Below, in pieces: positions 44,962 to 56,706 of a stretch of DNA of 64,000 bases. Where the stretch lies: contig JAEMWC010000135.1 in assembly GCA_016490735.1 (NCBI GenBank), forward strand, positions 375,001-439,000. The letters run 5' to 3'. Below the pieces are notes generated by a model that saw only the letters and a program-made list of their open reading frames with translations, searched no databases and had not been told where the DNA came from. This DNA is from Pachyseris speciosa. Its lineage: Eukaryota; Cnidaria; Anthozoa; Scleractinia; Pachyseridae. A program made the position numbers and the translations under genes. Within the stretch, counting starts at the first letter, position 1, and each line of letters begins with the position of its first letter.

Positions 44962-45250
44962 CTTCTCGTGCCAGTCACGAGCGAAAAACACCAATCCGAT
45001 CGACTTCGTCCCACTCCCCGAGGACTCTGGGTATGAGATTGAACATCCGCTGGAACGAGTCACGCAACGTAACGAAGTTAAAGGCAACATTGATAAATTC
45101 TACTTTATTCAGCGAAATTCAGCAAAATGAGGAACGTGAAATGTAAAATCTACCTATCTTCGTTATTTACGCATGGGCGCTCTTGAGACAGTTATACTTT
45201 CTTTGAACGCTGTGGATTATAGACATTATATGCCCGGCAGCCGAGAAAGG

Positions 45251-45691
45251 TCAGGGGCACCCAACAACAAGTTTCGGTAGATATCTGTTCGGTGGAGGGT
45301 AATTCGCCTTGGGTTTTCGGCGTCGATTAAGAGTGCACTCGGATTTTCGTAACTAAAACGTGGCCTAAAAGATTCGAAATTGGGAAATCATTGCCCCTAA
45401 GGTTTTCGGAAAGGTCGTAATTGCTGTTTTTGGCAGTCTAAAACGTCAGCTAGCATTTTCGGAAAGAAAATAGTTCCCTAGAAAGTTCGTGGAAAGTTCA
45501 TTTTAGCTTGCTTTTTCTCAAAGGAAGATTTTGTTCCCTAATATTTTCGGGCAATTAAAATTTCAGCTAGGGAATCCGAACAGATGAACTTCTTCTAGCT
45601 AATGAAAACATCACTTAAAACAGACTTCAAACACCATAAGGGACTTGCCTTTCTACAGCTTTTGGTTGATTTGGCTCGTTGGGTGCCTCTG
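45251..45691. mobile_element. MITE with CAGGGGCACCCAAC ends
   Basis: TCAGGGGCACCCAAC at the left is mirrored by GTTGGGTGCCTCTGA at the right. TTTTCGG motifs recur inside. AAGG beside both ends may be the target copy. It lies upstream of gene 2. Confidence 0.6.
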
Positions 45692-45974
45692 AAGGGTCTC
45701 ACATAAAACTAACTGCCCGGGAGTCAGAAATCCTGCGAAATGCCTCATTCCGACTACCTGAAAGTATTATATCTTCGTTTGGAATTGCGAAGCGATTATG
45801 GAAAGGAAGATGGCTTCGAGGGCTGACCATTTTTGCAAACTTGGGCATAAAAGTCAATACAGCTCTCAGGGTAGCTCTGCTGGTAACAGATAACAGTGAG
45901 ATATTTTCTGCAAATTGACAAGCCAATTGCGGCTTGACACACGGGCACGGTTTCACATAGGCTATAAAAATGCC

Positions 45975-46374
45975 CCGGGGGTACTACATTATATGAGCTA
46001 TATAGGTATGTGCGGCCCAAAGGGTATGGTTTTTTAGCCGTTTTGGTCTGAAATAGGGTATCAATTTTGACCATTTTGGTCTGAAATAGGATATGGTTTG
46101 TGCACTCTTGTCTTGAATTCGGTATGTTTTTTTAGAAGAAGTTAGTTCTTCATCTTTAGCCGATAAGACCATCAACAAAAGCCCTTCTCTTTTGTCTTTT
46201 AATTATGTTTACGCCAACTGTGTATGTGAAATAGGTCTGGAATAGGGTATCAAATTTTTGGTGAGGTGTGAAATAGGGTAAGGAAAATCGCAGATTTTGG
46301 TTTGAAATAGGGTAGGGGTTTCAGGAAGCGGGCCGCACACCTCCACCCAATTTTTCTGGGAGTACCCCCCTGGG
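45975..46374. mobile_element. MITE with GGGGGTACT ends and ~9-bp duplication
   Basis: CCGGGGGTACT and AGTACCCCCCTGG bound about 400 bp. AAAAATGCC occurs on both sides (45966-45974 and 46375-46383). Interior units such as TGAAATAGGGTA recur at least six times. It is of the same type as 4507-4901. Confidence 0.7.
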
Positions 46375-46399
46375 AAAAATGCCCACAGCCCAAAATTTT

Positions 46400-47800
46400 T
46401 AACTCACTTGTACAGAAAGTCTCCCATGTAAACCTCCTGAAGCTGTAATCAGATTAGCAGGTAATATATACAAGTTTGACAAGCTTTCCACTGGTGTGTT
46501 CTCTTTTAGCTTCTTTTTAAGTCTAGTGCATCCGTGATTTATGGCCTGGCCGACATGTTCGTTACAGTTGTGTCAGTATATATATCAAGGTGAGTCAAGC
46601 CACAAAGTTGTTTGTGTCGAGAATATGGCGATTTCATACTATACCCAAGTTTAGTCAGCCGCGTTGCCACCATCCTTTCCATAATCGCTTGGCAATTCTA
46701 AACGAAGATATTATATTACCCACACCCGATATTACCCACCTCGAATAGCTATGCTAACTGTGGGTAACAAATATTGTACAGTTGTTGCGTATCTATTATT
46801 AATAAATGCTTTCCAGATATAATACTTTCAGGCAGTCGAAATCCATTACTGACAGGCATTTCGCAGAAATCATATAGAAATTTTTTGACTGCCCGGTTCA
46901 TTTAGCTTATTTGAGACCCTTCCAGGCTGCCGAGCATATAGCCACAGCGTTTTCCTTGTATTAGTGTTATCTGTTTTCTGAGTATAGTTCGTTGTTATAA
47001 AATAATTATACTACAAATATTGCTAAATTAATCGCGAAATAGGTCACCCGCGAAAAATCCTCCAAAACCAGCCCATGACCCACGGGAGATCAACCCGAAA
47101 TCGACCCACGGTAAGTATTAAATTCAACAAATAAAGCACGACATAGCAAGAACCATGCAAATGAATCCTACTGCTCCCACCCCGATGGCTGTTTTAGCTC
47201 CCTCCTCCCTCCCTTTTAGAAATCCCGATTACCGTGCTCTTCTCTCTCGCCTCCCGGCTCCTATGTTCAGAAAATATTTACTATTTTTCCTCTTTCGTCA
47301 TACCATCTGGCTGTTGAGCACCTTTATGAGGTCATCGAGTTTCTGTAGCTGCGTTTTTTACTTTTGTTTGGCGGAGTGTCTTCTTGCTCATCTTTTGTTG
47401 TTGTTATTGCTGTTCTTTTTTCGTCTTGCAAATCTGCAATTTCTCTCTGGAATTCATTTTCACGAGACATAATTTTAGACGTTTTAGATGCTGCATAAGA
47501 GATTTAGTTTTCTCTAACTTCATTTCTATCCTTCCTAACACAAAATCATTCGTGTTCTTTCTCTTTTTGATTCATCTTGATCTGGTTCAAATAATCTTCT
47601 TTTAGGAGGGAGGTGTTAGGCTTCCAGAACCTCGTCCCGACTAAAGTTATCAGAGGGTGACGCCTTTTTCAGTTATGGCAGTTTTGTGGGATGTTCTTTC
47701 CCAGTTACTCTCAGGCAAGATATACACTTTTTTAATAAGAACCTGTTTTAGAAGAAAGTTGAGGCTTAGATCACAGGCCAGCAGGCAGCCCAGACATACT
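46400..47800. other. Intergenic, one flank relic
   Basis: 46733-46786 repeats the sequence found 3' of sulfatase gene 2 (34086-34140). Otherwise nothing firm: an open frame from 47155 (MQMNPTAPTPMAVLAPSS) has a coding-like start but no partner exon. Confidence 0.35.
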
Positions 47801-47822
47801 GTATGTGTAGTTATAAGCTTAA

Positions 47823-48154
47823 AGGAGCACGGTCACGATATTTTGGGTCATTATTACAGAGATAAAAAATATGCATTTAAATTATGCGAAACAGTGAAAT
47901 AACAAATTTTCAGGGAAGATAAGCACCAAAGAGACAAGAATAAACGCAAACATGGCGAGGATGGTGAAGGATGGAGAAGTTTGAAACGGTTTACAAATTA
48001 CGTTTTTGAAAAATTTAACCTAAATTTTTGCCTAAATTTATTGTCTCTTTGGTGCTTATCTTCCCTGAAAATTTGTTATTTCACTGTTTCGCATTAGTTG
48101 AGTGAATTTTTTTATCTCTGTAATAATGACCCAAAATATCGTGACCGTGCTCCT
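47823..48154. mobile_element. TTAA-flanked MITE, AGGAGCACGGTCACG ends
   Basis: AGGAGCACGGTCACGATATT and its inverse start arms of about 100 bp. TTAA lies at 47819-47822 and 48155-48158. It is related in end sequence to 60987-61373. Confidence 0.75.
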
Positions 48155-48194
48155 TTAATATTCTGCATATAGTCAACTACTTTCGGAAATCATG

Positions 48195-48720
48195 CACGAT
48201 ATAAATAATCATCTTTTACCCCCAAACATTCAAGACTTGTTTCTTCCCACTTCTCGTGTTCATTCATACAATACCAGATCCTCAACGTCCCATAAATTTA
48301 TATAAAAAAATCAAATATAGAGATTCAAAAATATGCATTCTCGAGAATTGGTGCAAAATTGTGGAATGAGATAACAACCGCAATATTCGTAACTTGCTTA
48401 AAGATAAATTTGAAAAGAGAATTCGCGCATTCTTATTTGAAATTTTACAGTCTGATGACTCGAAGAAATCATATGCAGGGTAAACAAATACGGTTCTTAT
48501 CTATAACGTGCTGTTTCAATGCCTGTGGATGGTAACGCATTTTTTATTCTCTTTTTTTTATTTTCTCGACGTTGTTCTGGTTTTAATTTCAACTTTATTT
48601 TCTTATCAACATATTCCTTTTAGCAGTCTTTCATCTTTCCTTATCTCCTGGCCCGCCTAGATTAGCTTTGCTACCTGGGGTCAGGTAATTCTGTATTCAA
48701 CTAATAGCAAATCAATAAAA
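48195..48720 (+). mobile_element. LINE 3' end
   Basis: Broken frames read SRVHSYNTRSS, then a GAKLWNEI-like block and LKDKFEKRIRAFLFEIL, typical of the C-terminus of LINE polyproteins. A 3' UTR follows and ends near AATAAA at about 48713. Heavily mutated. Confidence 0.55.
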
Positions 48721-49264
48721 ATCAACTATGCCGTCAAAAATATTGATGTAAAAGTTCTAATTGTTTTAATTTAATATCACTATGTGTTCGTTTGTGCTGC
48801 TCAATCTGAACTGGTCTATTTTGCGGTGCTTCTGGTCTGTTCGCCTGCTATCATAACCGCGTCGGAGCCTTTATCTTAGAACTATTCTCACGATTCAAAA
48901 GGTGTCTAAATATTCGAAATATTCTAAAGAAAAGCTCACTTACCTTTAGCTGCATGCTTCCTTGTGTGTCAAGGCCGGTTTAAATGGCAATTATCTTGGA
49001 AGATCCCCCGGCAACAAAAAAAAAAAAAACATTTCAGATATCCACGTTTAAAATAGCTCGAAATATTTGTAGAGCTCGGATATGTTTTCTAGCCTTCATT
49101 CTGTAACTTACGGAACATGTTAAGAACGTTTCAGACTCAAAACGTGAAAAATATAATAATAAAATAAAAGAACATTCATTCTCGATTCAGCCTCAGCTCA
49201 AAATTAAGACGTTCTAAAATATATAAAAGAGTTATATATAAAAAATGGAGTTTATGCCATATTA

Positions 49265-49662
49265 GGGAGCTTTAGCAACGGCGACGGCAACGAAAACGCC
49301 ACAAAACAATATGATAAGTATACGGTTTAACTGAAGCAAACACAATTGCTCTGCACGCTCGTCATGTACACTTAACGACATTTCTTTGCAGTCCTGTGCA
49401 AGTCACGTTCACGAAATGACCCAATTCAAGGTTTTGTGGAGATTGTGAGCCCTCCACGGTGACTTTCTCACTTTCTCAGCTCTTAACTGGCCTTAACTGA
49501 CCTTAACGTCGTTTTGTACCAAATCAATTTTCAGTTAACCGGACAACCTGGTTAAAATTGAAAAAAAAATGTAAGACCAGCACAAAGTGGAATCAAACAT
49601 GCTAATTTATGTTTTTAAACAACGTTTTCACTGGCGTTGCTGTCGTCCTTTCTAAAGCTCCC
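49265..49662. mobile_element. MITE with GGGAGCTTTAG ends
   Basis: GGGAGCTTTAGCAACGGCGA at the left, with GGCAACGAAAACGCC further in, is mirrored at the right. TATTA flanks both ends (49260-49264, 49663-49667). A partial relative is at 5500-5645. Confidence 0.7.
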
Positions 49663-50480
49663 TATTAAGGCCCGTGAAAACAATCGCAATGCTAATTTGT
49701 CGGCCAACATCATCCAAGGTTAGGTTCAACGTGGACAGGGCGCGTTTGAACAGCTTGCTGGGTTTTGTTGTTTGGAGTTTTTGTCCGGTTGAAACAACAA
49801 GATTTTACAACTCCTGAGAAAACTAAACATCGATCCCACACGACGATGGTCAGTTTAAGCTCACCGAACATATTGAACCCAACCGAATCAGCGGTTGGAA
49901 GTTCTTGCATGGCCAACAATGTTTGAAGCATTTGCACGGGCCTTTAGTGCCGCAAAAAGAGGCTTCAGTTAACTGTTAGGATCAAATCCAGTGTACATTG
50001 TATTTCTGCGTTTGCCAGAGTTCGCTGTTCTCCGGATATCAATTAGATCTGAATTTTCGCATGCTTGATTGATTACTTTTAATTAAAGCATTTTGGTGAA
50101 TTTTGGGAGGGCAGCCCATCCCATCTTCTCCATAATCAAGATTGAAGCCCGTCGCCGCCCAAGACTATTCCTTCTTCGCATCTAAAGTCGTCTAAATGAT
50201 CACTGAAAAAATGTTTAAAAAAAGTCGGGTTGCTTTCGTTTGGAGGATAAATATTTGCCGGAGGGTATAGAATCTTCCCTTTGAAAGTAGCCTGCGTAGC
50301 CTGTAGAGTCAATTAAGAGTCTAGCCGTTTCTCTTTGTTTCTCTTTTCTCTCCTACTTTTGTTCTCTTATTTTCTTTTCACCCGACACTAAGGGAAGAAG
50401 CTTTTAAGTCATTTTCAGCATTTGATTATGCAGTATAATTGTTCTGAAATACGAAATTAATAAACTTTATGGACACGACC

Positions 50481-50612
50481 TGCCACATTACAAAGTCCTA
50501 TTTAACCCCAGAGGCATGATGGAACGTTTTAGCATGTGTTCCCGCCATCTTGAACGAGAACCTCATGTGAATGTACTGGAGAACCGTTTAGAATAAAATC
50601 AGTTATGTTACA
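50481..50612 (+). repeat. 5' LTR of outer element
   Basis: Begins TGCCACATTACAAAG and ends GTTATGTTACA. It shares GTGAATGTACTGGAGAACCG with the 3' LTR. Confidence 0.8.
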
Positions 50613-50761
50613 TGGATGTCAGAAGTGGGATCTTCTCCAGCAAATTTAGAAGACCGAAAGACTGGTATCGGCACGATTAACAGTGTTCTCCCCAACGTTT
50701 TGCTGCTTCGCCGACCCGCGATCAAATTCATCTCACCCGTTACCGTAAACATCGTGGCAGG

Positions 50762-50921
50762 ATGAGTGACTTATTTTGGTTCGAAGTCCCTAAAATGGAT
50801 TGGAGCCCCGGCCCAGATCTGCTAAGAAGATTCAAGCGTTTTCGCCAAAAATGCGAGCTGCTGTTTGAAGGTCCACTCAAACGACGAGATAAAGACCAAA
50901 AATGCAAGTATGTGTTACTAT
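50762..50921 (+). pseudogene. Outer element gag, N-terminal part
   Basis: Codons run from MSDLFWFEVPK through LLRRFKRFRQKCELLFEGPL to KYVLL, where the inner element interrupts. The frame continues after 56706 as SGDYGLDLFNTWALTDDQ. A retroviral-type capsid precursor role is inferred from position. Confidence 0.65.
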
Positions 50922-51124
50922 TGTTACAACTCCTGGGTTCCAGTGAATAAATGTCGTCGATAAAGATGATCACTCGCTCCTTTTAATTCCGCTGCCAACT
51001 ACGCTTACAACAGTTACAACGAACGCTTCTCCCAAATTCTCGCACATGGCATCCCAAATATGGAAGCAATCATATTCTGGGATACGGCACACCACATGAC
51101 ATTGTCACGCAATAACGCGTTACA
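50922..51124 (-). repeat. 3' LTR of inner element
   Basis: 203 bp, TG...CA. Differs from the 5' LTR by several substitutions and small indels, so the insertion is not recent. Confidence 0.85.
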
Positions 51125-51280
51125 CTACCACCCTCCTAAAGCTAGTGTCCGTCCCGGATACATCAACAGGGACTGAACGATAGTTATCTAAAATGTTCAA
51201 GTGTCCATGAAACAAACAAAAAATAAGATAACGGCAAATTATGCCGTAAAATGTTGAACTCGAAACAAAGTCTTTGTATC

Positions 51281-52594
51281 TCAAGGTGGACGTCGCCTCC
51301 TCTGAGAACGCCTGGAATGTCCCTGGTTCTGCTGCGACAATGGGATTCCCTCCCGAAAATCACATTCGGCACTGGCCTGGCAACGTTTGGCCCTAAATAT
51401 GGGGGAAACGTCTCTTCGCCTCTTTCGACGGCGGCTTAAAACATTCCTGTTTGCCTCACTCACGAGGGTCTCGCGCTGCACCAGCGTCTCTTTGGGTACC
51501 TCCTCGTCTTGTCCTCCAGAGGGTTCCTTTAAGCAATGAGCGCGAGCTTCCCCACGGTACTCCCAAAGCCTATCCCTGTGCACAACCTTGCGCTTCGCCC
51601 GAGGACCCCGTTGTATTCGATACACAACATCATTGATTCTGTGCAACACGACATATGGCCCTTCCCAAGGCCGGCTCAGCCTAGGAGATAAGCCTTTCCT
51701 GCGCTGTGGGTTGTGCAACCAGACCATTTGTCCCCTATTGAAGGAGGATGTTACCCTACGCATGTCATACCGCCGTTTCATTTGCTGGCTACTGGCTTGC
51801 TGATGGACTCTAGAGAGATCATGGGCAGCCTCTAACGATGCTTGCAGTCTCTGGGCGTACTCGAGGTAACTTTCGTCCCCACATTCTTCACGTGGCCGGC
51901 CCATAATCAAATTTAGGGGAACACGTAGTTCTCGCCCAAACATGAGCATGGCAGGGGTGAGCCTTGTAGTCTCGTGAACAGCTGTCCGATAGGACCTTAG
52001 GAGGAGTGATAAATGCAGGTCCCAATCACCCTGATGATCCTGGACGAAAGTAGCTAGCTGATTGTCAAGAGTTCGGTTGTACCGCCATACCATACCGTCA
52101 GATTGGGGGTGCAAACCGGTTGTCCTGGTCTTATGGATTCCAAGCAAGAAGCATATCTCCTGAAACACGCGAGACTCAAAGTTACGACCTTGGTCGGAGT
52201 GAGGCTCAGCAGGCACGCCAAATCTAGTGAATAGCTGAGACACAAGAAAATCGGCAATAGTAGCTGCTTCTTGATTTGGGAGGGCATAAGCCTCAGGCCA
52301 TTTACTAAAGTAGTCCATTGCAATCAGAATGTATTTCTTGCCACGCTCTGTCTCAGGCAGAGGCCCCAGTACATCGATGGCCACGCGTTTCATCGGTTCT
52401 CCAGTATTGCACAGTTGCAGGAGTGAATTCGGCTTCACTCTGGGGCCCTTCTTGGAAGCACACAAGTCACACTTATAGCACCATTCCTCAACGTCACGAC
52501 GACAGTGGATCCAGTAAAATCGTTCACGGACTTTACCTAGGGTCTTAGACAAACCCAGGTGACCACCCACTGGACTATCATGGAGTAGTTTCAA
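51281..52594 (-). pseudogene. Inner element integrase
   Basis: A 437-codon frame. Zinc-binding HDSPVGGH and CYKCDLC lie near residues 5-45. The core shows AIDVLGPLPE (D74) and HSDQGRNFE (D134). Position 170, exactly 35 residues on and normally Glu in HPQSDGMVERFNRT-type motifs, is Trp (GMVWRYNRT, codon at 52085-52087). A basic C-terminal tail follows. In Ty3/gypsy elements this enzyme inserts the cDNA into the genome; without the Glu it should be inactive. Confidence 0.85.
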
Positions 52595-52620
52595 GATGCT
52601 AGGTCGAAGGACTGTAGGGA

Positions 52621-54195
52621 TTACAAGCTGCCATCTCCTCGTACCAGGTTCGGGACGTTCCTACCGGTGATACAACACACCATTCTTGAGGACAAGTCCC
52701 ACTGGACCCAATGTGCCTTTGTAACTGAGTCAAGATGGGCAATGGCTGGCCATTCTGGGCGAATGCCAGTCTCCTTCCACTTAAGGATGTGGGAAATTGT
52801 TCTGTCTGTCATCTGATAGGTACCCAATTGCAAAGGTGTCCACTGGTTTTCCTCCGATTGGTTTGCCTCCTCAGGGATGCTGGAATTCTGATGACTCCTT
52901 CCGGGACGATATGCGACACAGAAATCATAGGTCTGTAGTGTCTCCAGCCATCTTGCCAGTTGACCCTGTAGGTTCTTGAATGAAATCAGCCATTGTAGGC
53001 AGGCATGGTCAGTTCGCACAGTAAACCGTCTCCCATACAGATAGGGGTGGAAGTGCTCAGTTGCTCTGACAACTGCCAGAAGTTCACACCTGGTAGTGCA
53101 GTAATTGCGCTCGGTTTTACGGAGTGCACGGCTGTAATAAGCAATGACTCTTTCCTGACCATTGTGTACTTGAGAAAGAACTGCTCCTATGCCAACATTA
53201 CTAGCATCAGTGTCTAGTACAAAAGGTTCCTCGCTGCGGGGGTATGCAAGCACAGGGCCAGACACAAGAGCAGCCTTGAGTTGCTGAAATGAATCATCAC
53301 ATTCCTTTGTCCACTTAAATGGTTGGCCTTTCTCCGACAGTTCATGCAGAGGGCGGGCAACTTCAGAGAACGAACGGATAAAGCGCCAGTAGTAGGTGCA
53401 TAAGCCAACGAAACTCCTAACCTCCTTAGCATTGTGTGGTACTGGCCAGTTTTGAACAGCCTCGACTTTCTCAGGGTCTGTGGTATCCCCCTCCTCACAC
53501 ACCATGTGGCCCAGGAACTTACCTTTCCGCCGAAAGAGCTCACATTTCTTAGGACTCAACTTCAGGTTGGCTGCTCGTAGAAGGGAGAATACAAGCCTCA
53601 ATCGCCTCAACTCTAGATCAAAGTCCATTGCATGAACAATTACGTCGTCAAGGTAGATTAAACACCTCAGGTCCGTAAGGACAGTATCCATTAGGCGTTC
53701 GAAGGTGGCAGGCGCATTGCAGAGATCAAAAGCCATTACATTGTACTGCCAGAGCCCATTCCCTGCTGCAAAAGCTGTCTTCTCTCGGTCTTTTTCAGCC
53801 ACTTCCACTTGCCAGTAGCCACTTTTAAGGTCTAGGGTTGAAAACTAAGAGGAACCAGAGAGTTCATCGAGGGTGTTATCTATCCTTGGCAGAGGATAGG
53901 AATCCTTTTTGGTGAGATCGTTCAGTTTGCGATAGTCCACACAGAACCTCGTCGATCCACCTTTCTTTTTCACTAAGAAAACTGGCGACGATCAAGGGCT
54001 GTTGGAAGGCTCAATAAGTCCTTCAACAGCTTTAAGGGCTTCCTCACGCTGTGCAAATGGCAATCTCCTTGGGGGCTGACGGATATGGGGAGCAGTGCCT
54101 TTGTCTATCTCATGTGTCGTTAGCCCAGTCCTTCCCAGATCTTGGGGTCCTCGTGAGAAGATATCTTGAAATTCAAGCAGAAGCCACTCAACCAC
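52621..54195 (-). pseudogene. Inner element reverse transcriptase and RNase H
   Basis: From about 54195 the frame reads APHIRQPPRRLPFAQREEA, then meets a stop at a usual Trp (NSP*SS) and another in SGSS*FSTLDLKSG near 53845. The longest open part (52621-53808) has GNGLWQYNVM, YLDDVIVHA (YxDD at 53644-53655), FLGHMVCEEG, and RNase H motifs VLDTDASNVG, TRCELLAVV and RTDHACLQWL. All are standard for Ty3/gypsy pol. Confidence 0.85.
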
Positions 54196-54439
54196 TCAGA
54201 GCTCCGAGCATAGAGGTCCGTGAGGTGATCTGGTAAGTTGTCGCCGGCCTCTTGAGGCTTGTGGTCAAATTCGGGTTGTTGGTGAAGAATACTTTCCACA
54301 AGTTCACAACTTGCCACTTCACTGCCACAACGAATTTTCCTGGGCTACCGGAGAGGTTAACCACCCTCACGGGTACATAATCTTTGTTGGTATTGACCAG
54401 TGTCTTGCCAACCAACGCATAAGGTGGGAGCACGGTAGT

Positions 54440-55047
54440 TTAGGATGGGCCTACTGTTCCCAAAGGCTCACAAAGGGGAGGGTGGGTGTCTGTGATCTTG
54501 GCTGCTACAATGGCTTCGCAGTGAGGGGAAATAAGTGTGTCCTCAACGGCCGTCACTCGATAGCAGCGGGCTAATTTGCTAGGTAAAGGCTTGTGAAGGG
54601 GAACTTCCTCTGCTCCGATCCCTACGATTCCTTTCCCTGCATCAACAGAACAACCATGTGCCATCAGGAAGTCCAGGCCTAGAATGAACCTGTCTGAAAT
54701 ACAGTGGAACCCCGTTAATACGGTCACCAATGAGCCAAAAAATAATTGGCCGTATTAACGGGTGACCGTATGTTCGTTTTGCCGAGCGGCCAAAAAAAGT
54801 GGCCGTAATAACGAGGTGGACGTAAGGCGGGGTTCCACTATATTTGCGACAAGTACTTCATGGGTGACTTGTGTCTGTCCAATTCTAATCTCAAGCCGTA
54901 GTTTACCACACACATCCGCCGTTCCCCTGTTGCAGTTTTGAGTACACTTGTAGTGACTTGTAAACGAGAAAGGGTCTGCTTGCTTAGCACATCTGGACGA
55001 ACTACTGTGACGTTGGTACCAGTGTCAACAACCATTGGGCATATCAC
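54440..55047 (-). pseudogene. Inner element aspartic protease, interrupted
   Basis: MVVDTGTNVTVVRPDVL at about 55030-54985 carries the D-T-G catalytic triad, followed by ATGERRMCVVNYGL. At 54838-54702 a pogo-like insertion splits it; RFILGLDFLMAHGCSVD, the second protease motif block, lies beyond at about 54690-54640. Confidence 0.75.
54702..54838. mobile_element. Pogo/Tigger-like MITE
   Basis: CAGTGGAACCCCGTTAATAC at the left and its inverse (GGCGGGGTTCCAC) at the right, with TA on both sides. Ends of this type are known from Tc1/mariner-pogo elements. It sits in the protease of the inner retroelement. Confidence 0.7.
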
Positions 55048-55113
55048 TCCTTCGATGTCACCATTTACAGTGAGACTGCCTGTGTCCTCAGTTTAACTGT
55101 TCGATGGAGGTTC

Positions 55114-56468
55114 CTAGTTTAAAGGAGGTTTGGAGCGGTTGTGGTTATGCACACCGCTTGATTTGTTCCTGCCAAGCCTCCAACAGACTCGCTTCAGGTG
55201 TTCTCTTTTCCCGCACGCCCAGCACTGTGGGAACCCATATCCCTGGTAAGATACCACTTGTGGAAGTACATCATCCTGGTGGGATTCCCCACAACCAGGC
55301 TCTTCAGTCGAATTCCTTTCCGTTGGACAACAGTCCATACCACGATTCTGAAATTCCCTTTGGCGTGAGGCTAGCCGGTAAGATTCCAGCTCCATAGCTA
55401 GTGTCAGAGCAGCGCGAAGGGTCTGGGGCCGACTCTGCTTAAGTCGTAATGAGGCTTCTCCATTCAAAGTGGCATCGATGAATTGCTCCTTTGCTAGTAG
55501 GTCCTTCATACCTTCTGGGGCAACAGGGTAAGCTACCCTTAGCAAGCGCTCCAAATCCTCGGCAAGTTCTTGTAAAGGCTACTGACGGCGTCTCACTACT
55601 CTACTCTTAAACTTGGAGCGATGAAGTTCTTGCTGAGGTGCCGAGCCGAGTCTGCTCTCTAAAGCCGCAACTAGCTCCTTGTAGTCTTGTCGGGTGCCTG
55701 GAGAAAGGTTTCCAAGGAGAGTTAAAGCAAGACCCTTTCAGCTTCTCGCAAGGTAGTTCCCCTTCAGCTAGTCGTCCCATTGATTCATGCCGGCGACGAT
55801 TTTGAACTGAGCAATGTAGGACCATTGTGATTGGCCGTCAAACGAGGGGGGGGGGGGGGGGGGGAAGAGGGGGATTTGAACCGGCCGTTTATGTTCGGGA
55901 TCTCCACTGCAGACTGAGAGAGGTGATGAAAACTTGGCGGTTTCAGGTGAAAGGCTTTGTTTCAAGGGAGTTGGGGTTTCCACTTTTACTTTCACCGGTT
56001 GCTCGGTGGCAAGCGAGGGGCTCAGTTTATCCTCGAAGCTCTTTAATGCGTTATCCAGCCGCACATTAAAGCTCTCTTGTGTCTCCATTAGCCTTTGCTT
56101 AACATCTTCTTCGAACAAATTTTGTTTAGAATCGAGAGTCCACCTTTTTTGTGAATTCTTCCTCCAAAGCGTTCATTTTCATCGTCAGTTTATCTCCGTG
56201 TAATTGAGCATCTACACGAGCGCATACTAAATTCTTCGAAGCGCTGTGATATTTCCTGTACTCGAAGCTCGATTTTCGTTACCTGCTGAAACATTTTGTC
56301 TTCAATTCCTTTATTCTGTTTCTCTATCGAGTGTAGAACCTCTAGGATAGCGTCCATACTCGTCCACGAATCCTCAGTCGGCGAGGTTGAAGGCAAAGTG
56401 CACGAAGCTTCGTCTTCGTTGCTTTCATCCTGATTTTTTAAAATGATTTCTCCGCTCTCGTTGGCCAT
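55114..56468 (-). pseudogene. Inner element gag
   Basis: Starts at 56468 (MANESGEIILKNQDESNED) and is broken by frame changes into pieces at 56190-56468, 55768-56118, 55607-55825 and 55114-55554. The last has a CCHC zinc knuckle, CWACGKREHLKRVC (about 55227-55185), which packages RNA in this class. The start was chosen because it lies shortly after the primer-binding site. Confidence 0.75.
55846..55866. repeat. Poly-G run
   Basis: A nearly pure G run of about 18 bases lies in the gag region of the inner element, matching a proline-rich stretch on the coding strand. Its length may be wrong in the assembly and could account for one gag frame change. Confidence 0.6.
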
Positions 56469-56501
56469 ATTTGCATTCCTAATCCCCACTCCTGACACCA
56501 G

Positions 56502-56702
56502 TGTTACAACTCCTGGGTTCCAGTGAATAAATGTTCTCGATAAAGATGACCACTCCTTTTCAGTAATTCCGCTGTCAACTACGCTTACAACAGTTACAAC
56601 GAACGCTTCTCCAAAACTCTCGTACATGGGACCCCAAATATGGAGGCACCATATTTGGGATACAGCACACCACATGACATTGTCACGCAATAACCCGTTA
56701 CA
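56502..56702 (-). repeat. 5' LTR of inner element
   Basis: 201 bp, TGTTACAACTCC to CCCGTTACA. Followed inwards on the minus strand by the primer-binding-like site. Confidence 0.85.
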
Positions 56703-56706
56703 CTAT

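Larger units (their letters stand above)
50922..56702 (-). mobile_element. Inner Ty3/gypsy element, full length but defective
   Basis: LTRs at 50922-51124 and 56502-56702 begin TGTTACAACTCCTGGG and end GTTACA. CTAT flanks both (50918-50921 and 56703-56706). On the minus strand the order is primer-binding-like TGGTGTCAGGAGTGGGG, gag with CCHC knuckle, protease, reverse transcriptase, RNase H, integrase. Stops interrupt the reverse transcriptase, the LTRs have diverged with several substitutions and indels, and the integrase lacks its catalytic Glu. It inserted into the gag of the outer element. Confidence 0.9.

Noticed and set aside
47155..47472. 105-codon frame starting MQMNPTAPTPMAV
   Set aside because: The first 35 codons look coding-like, but it turns into a hydrophobic T-rich stretch and no partner exon or promoter was found.
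50762..50950. Self-contained 62-residue protein
   Set aside because: The frame is the start of a retroelement gag that happens to reach a stop just inside the inner LTR.
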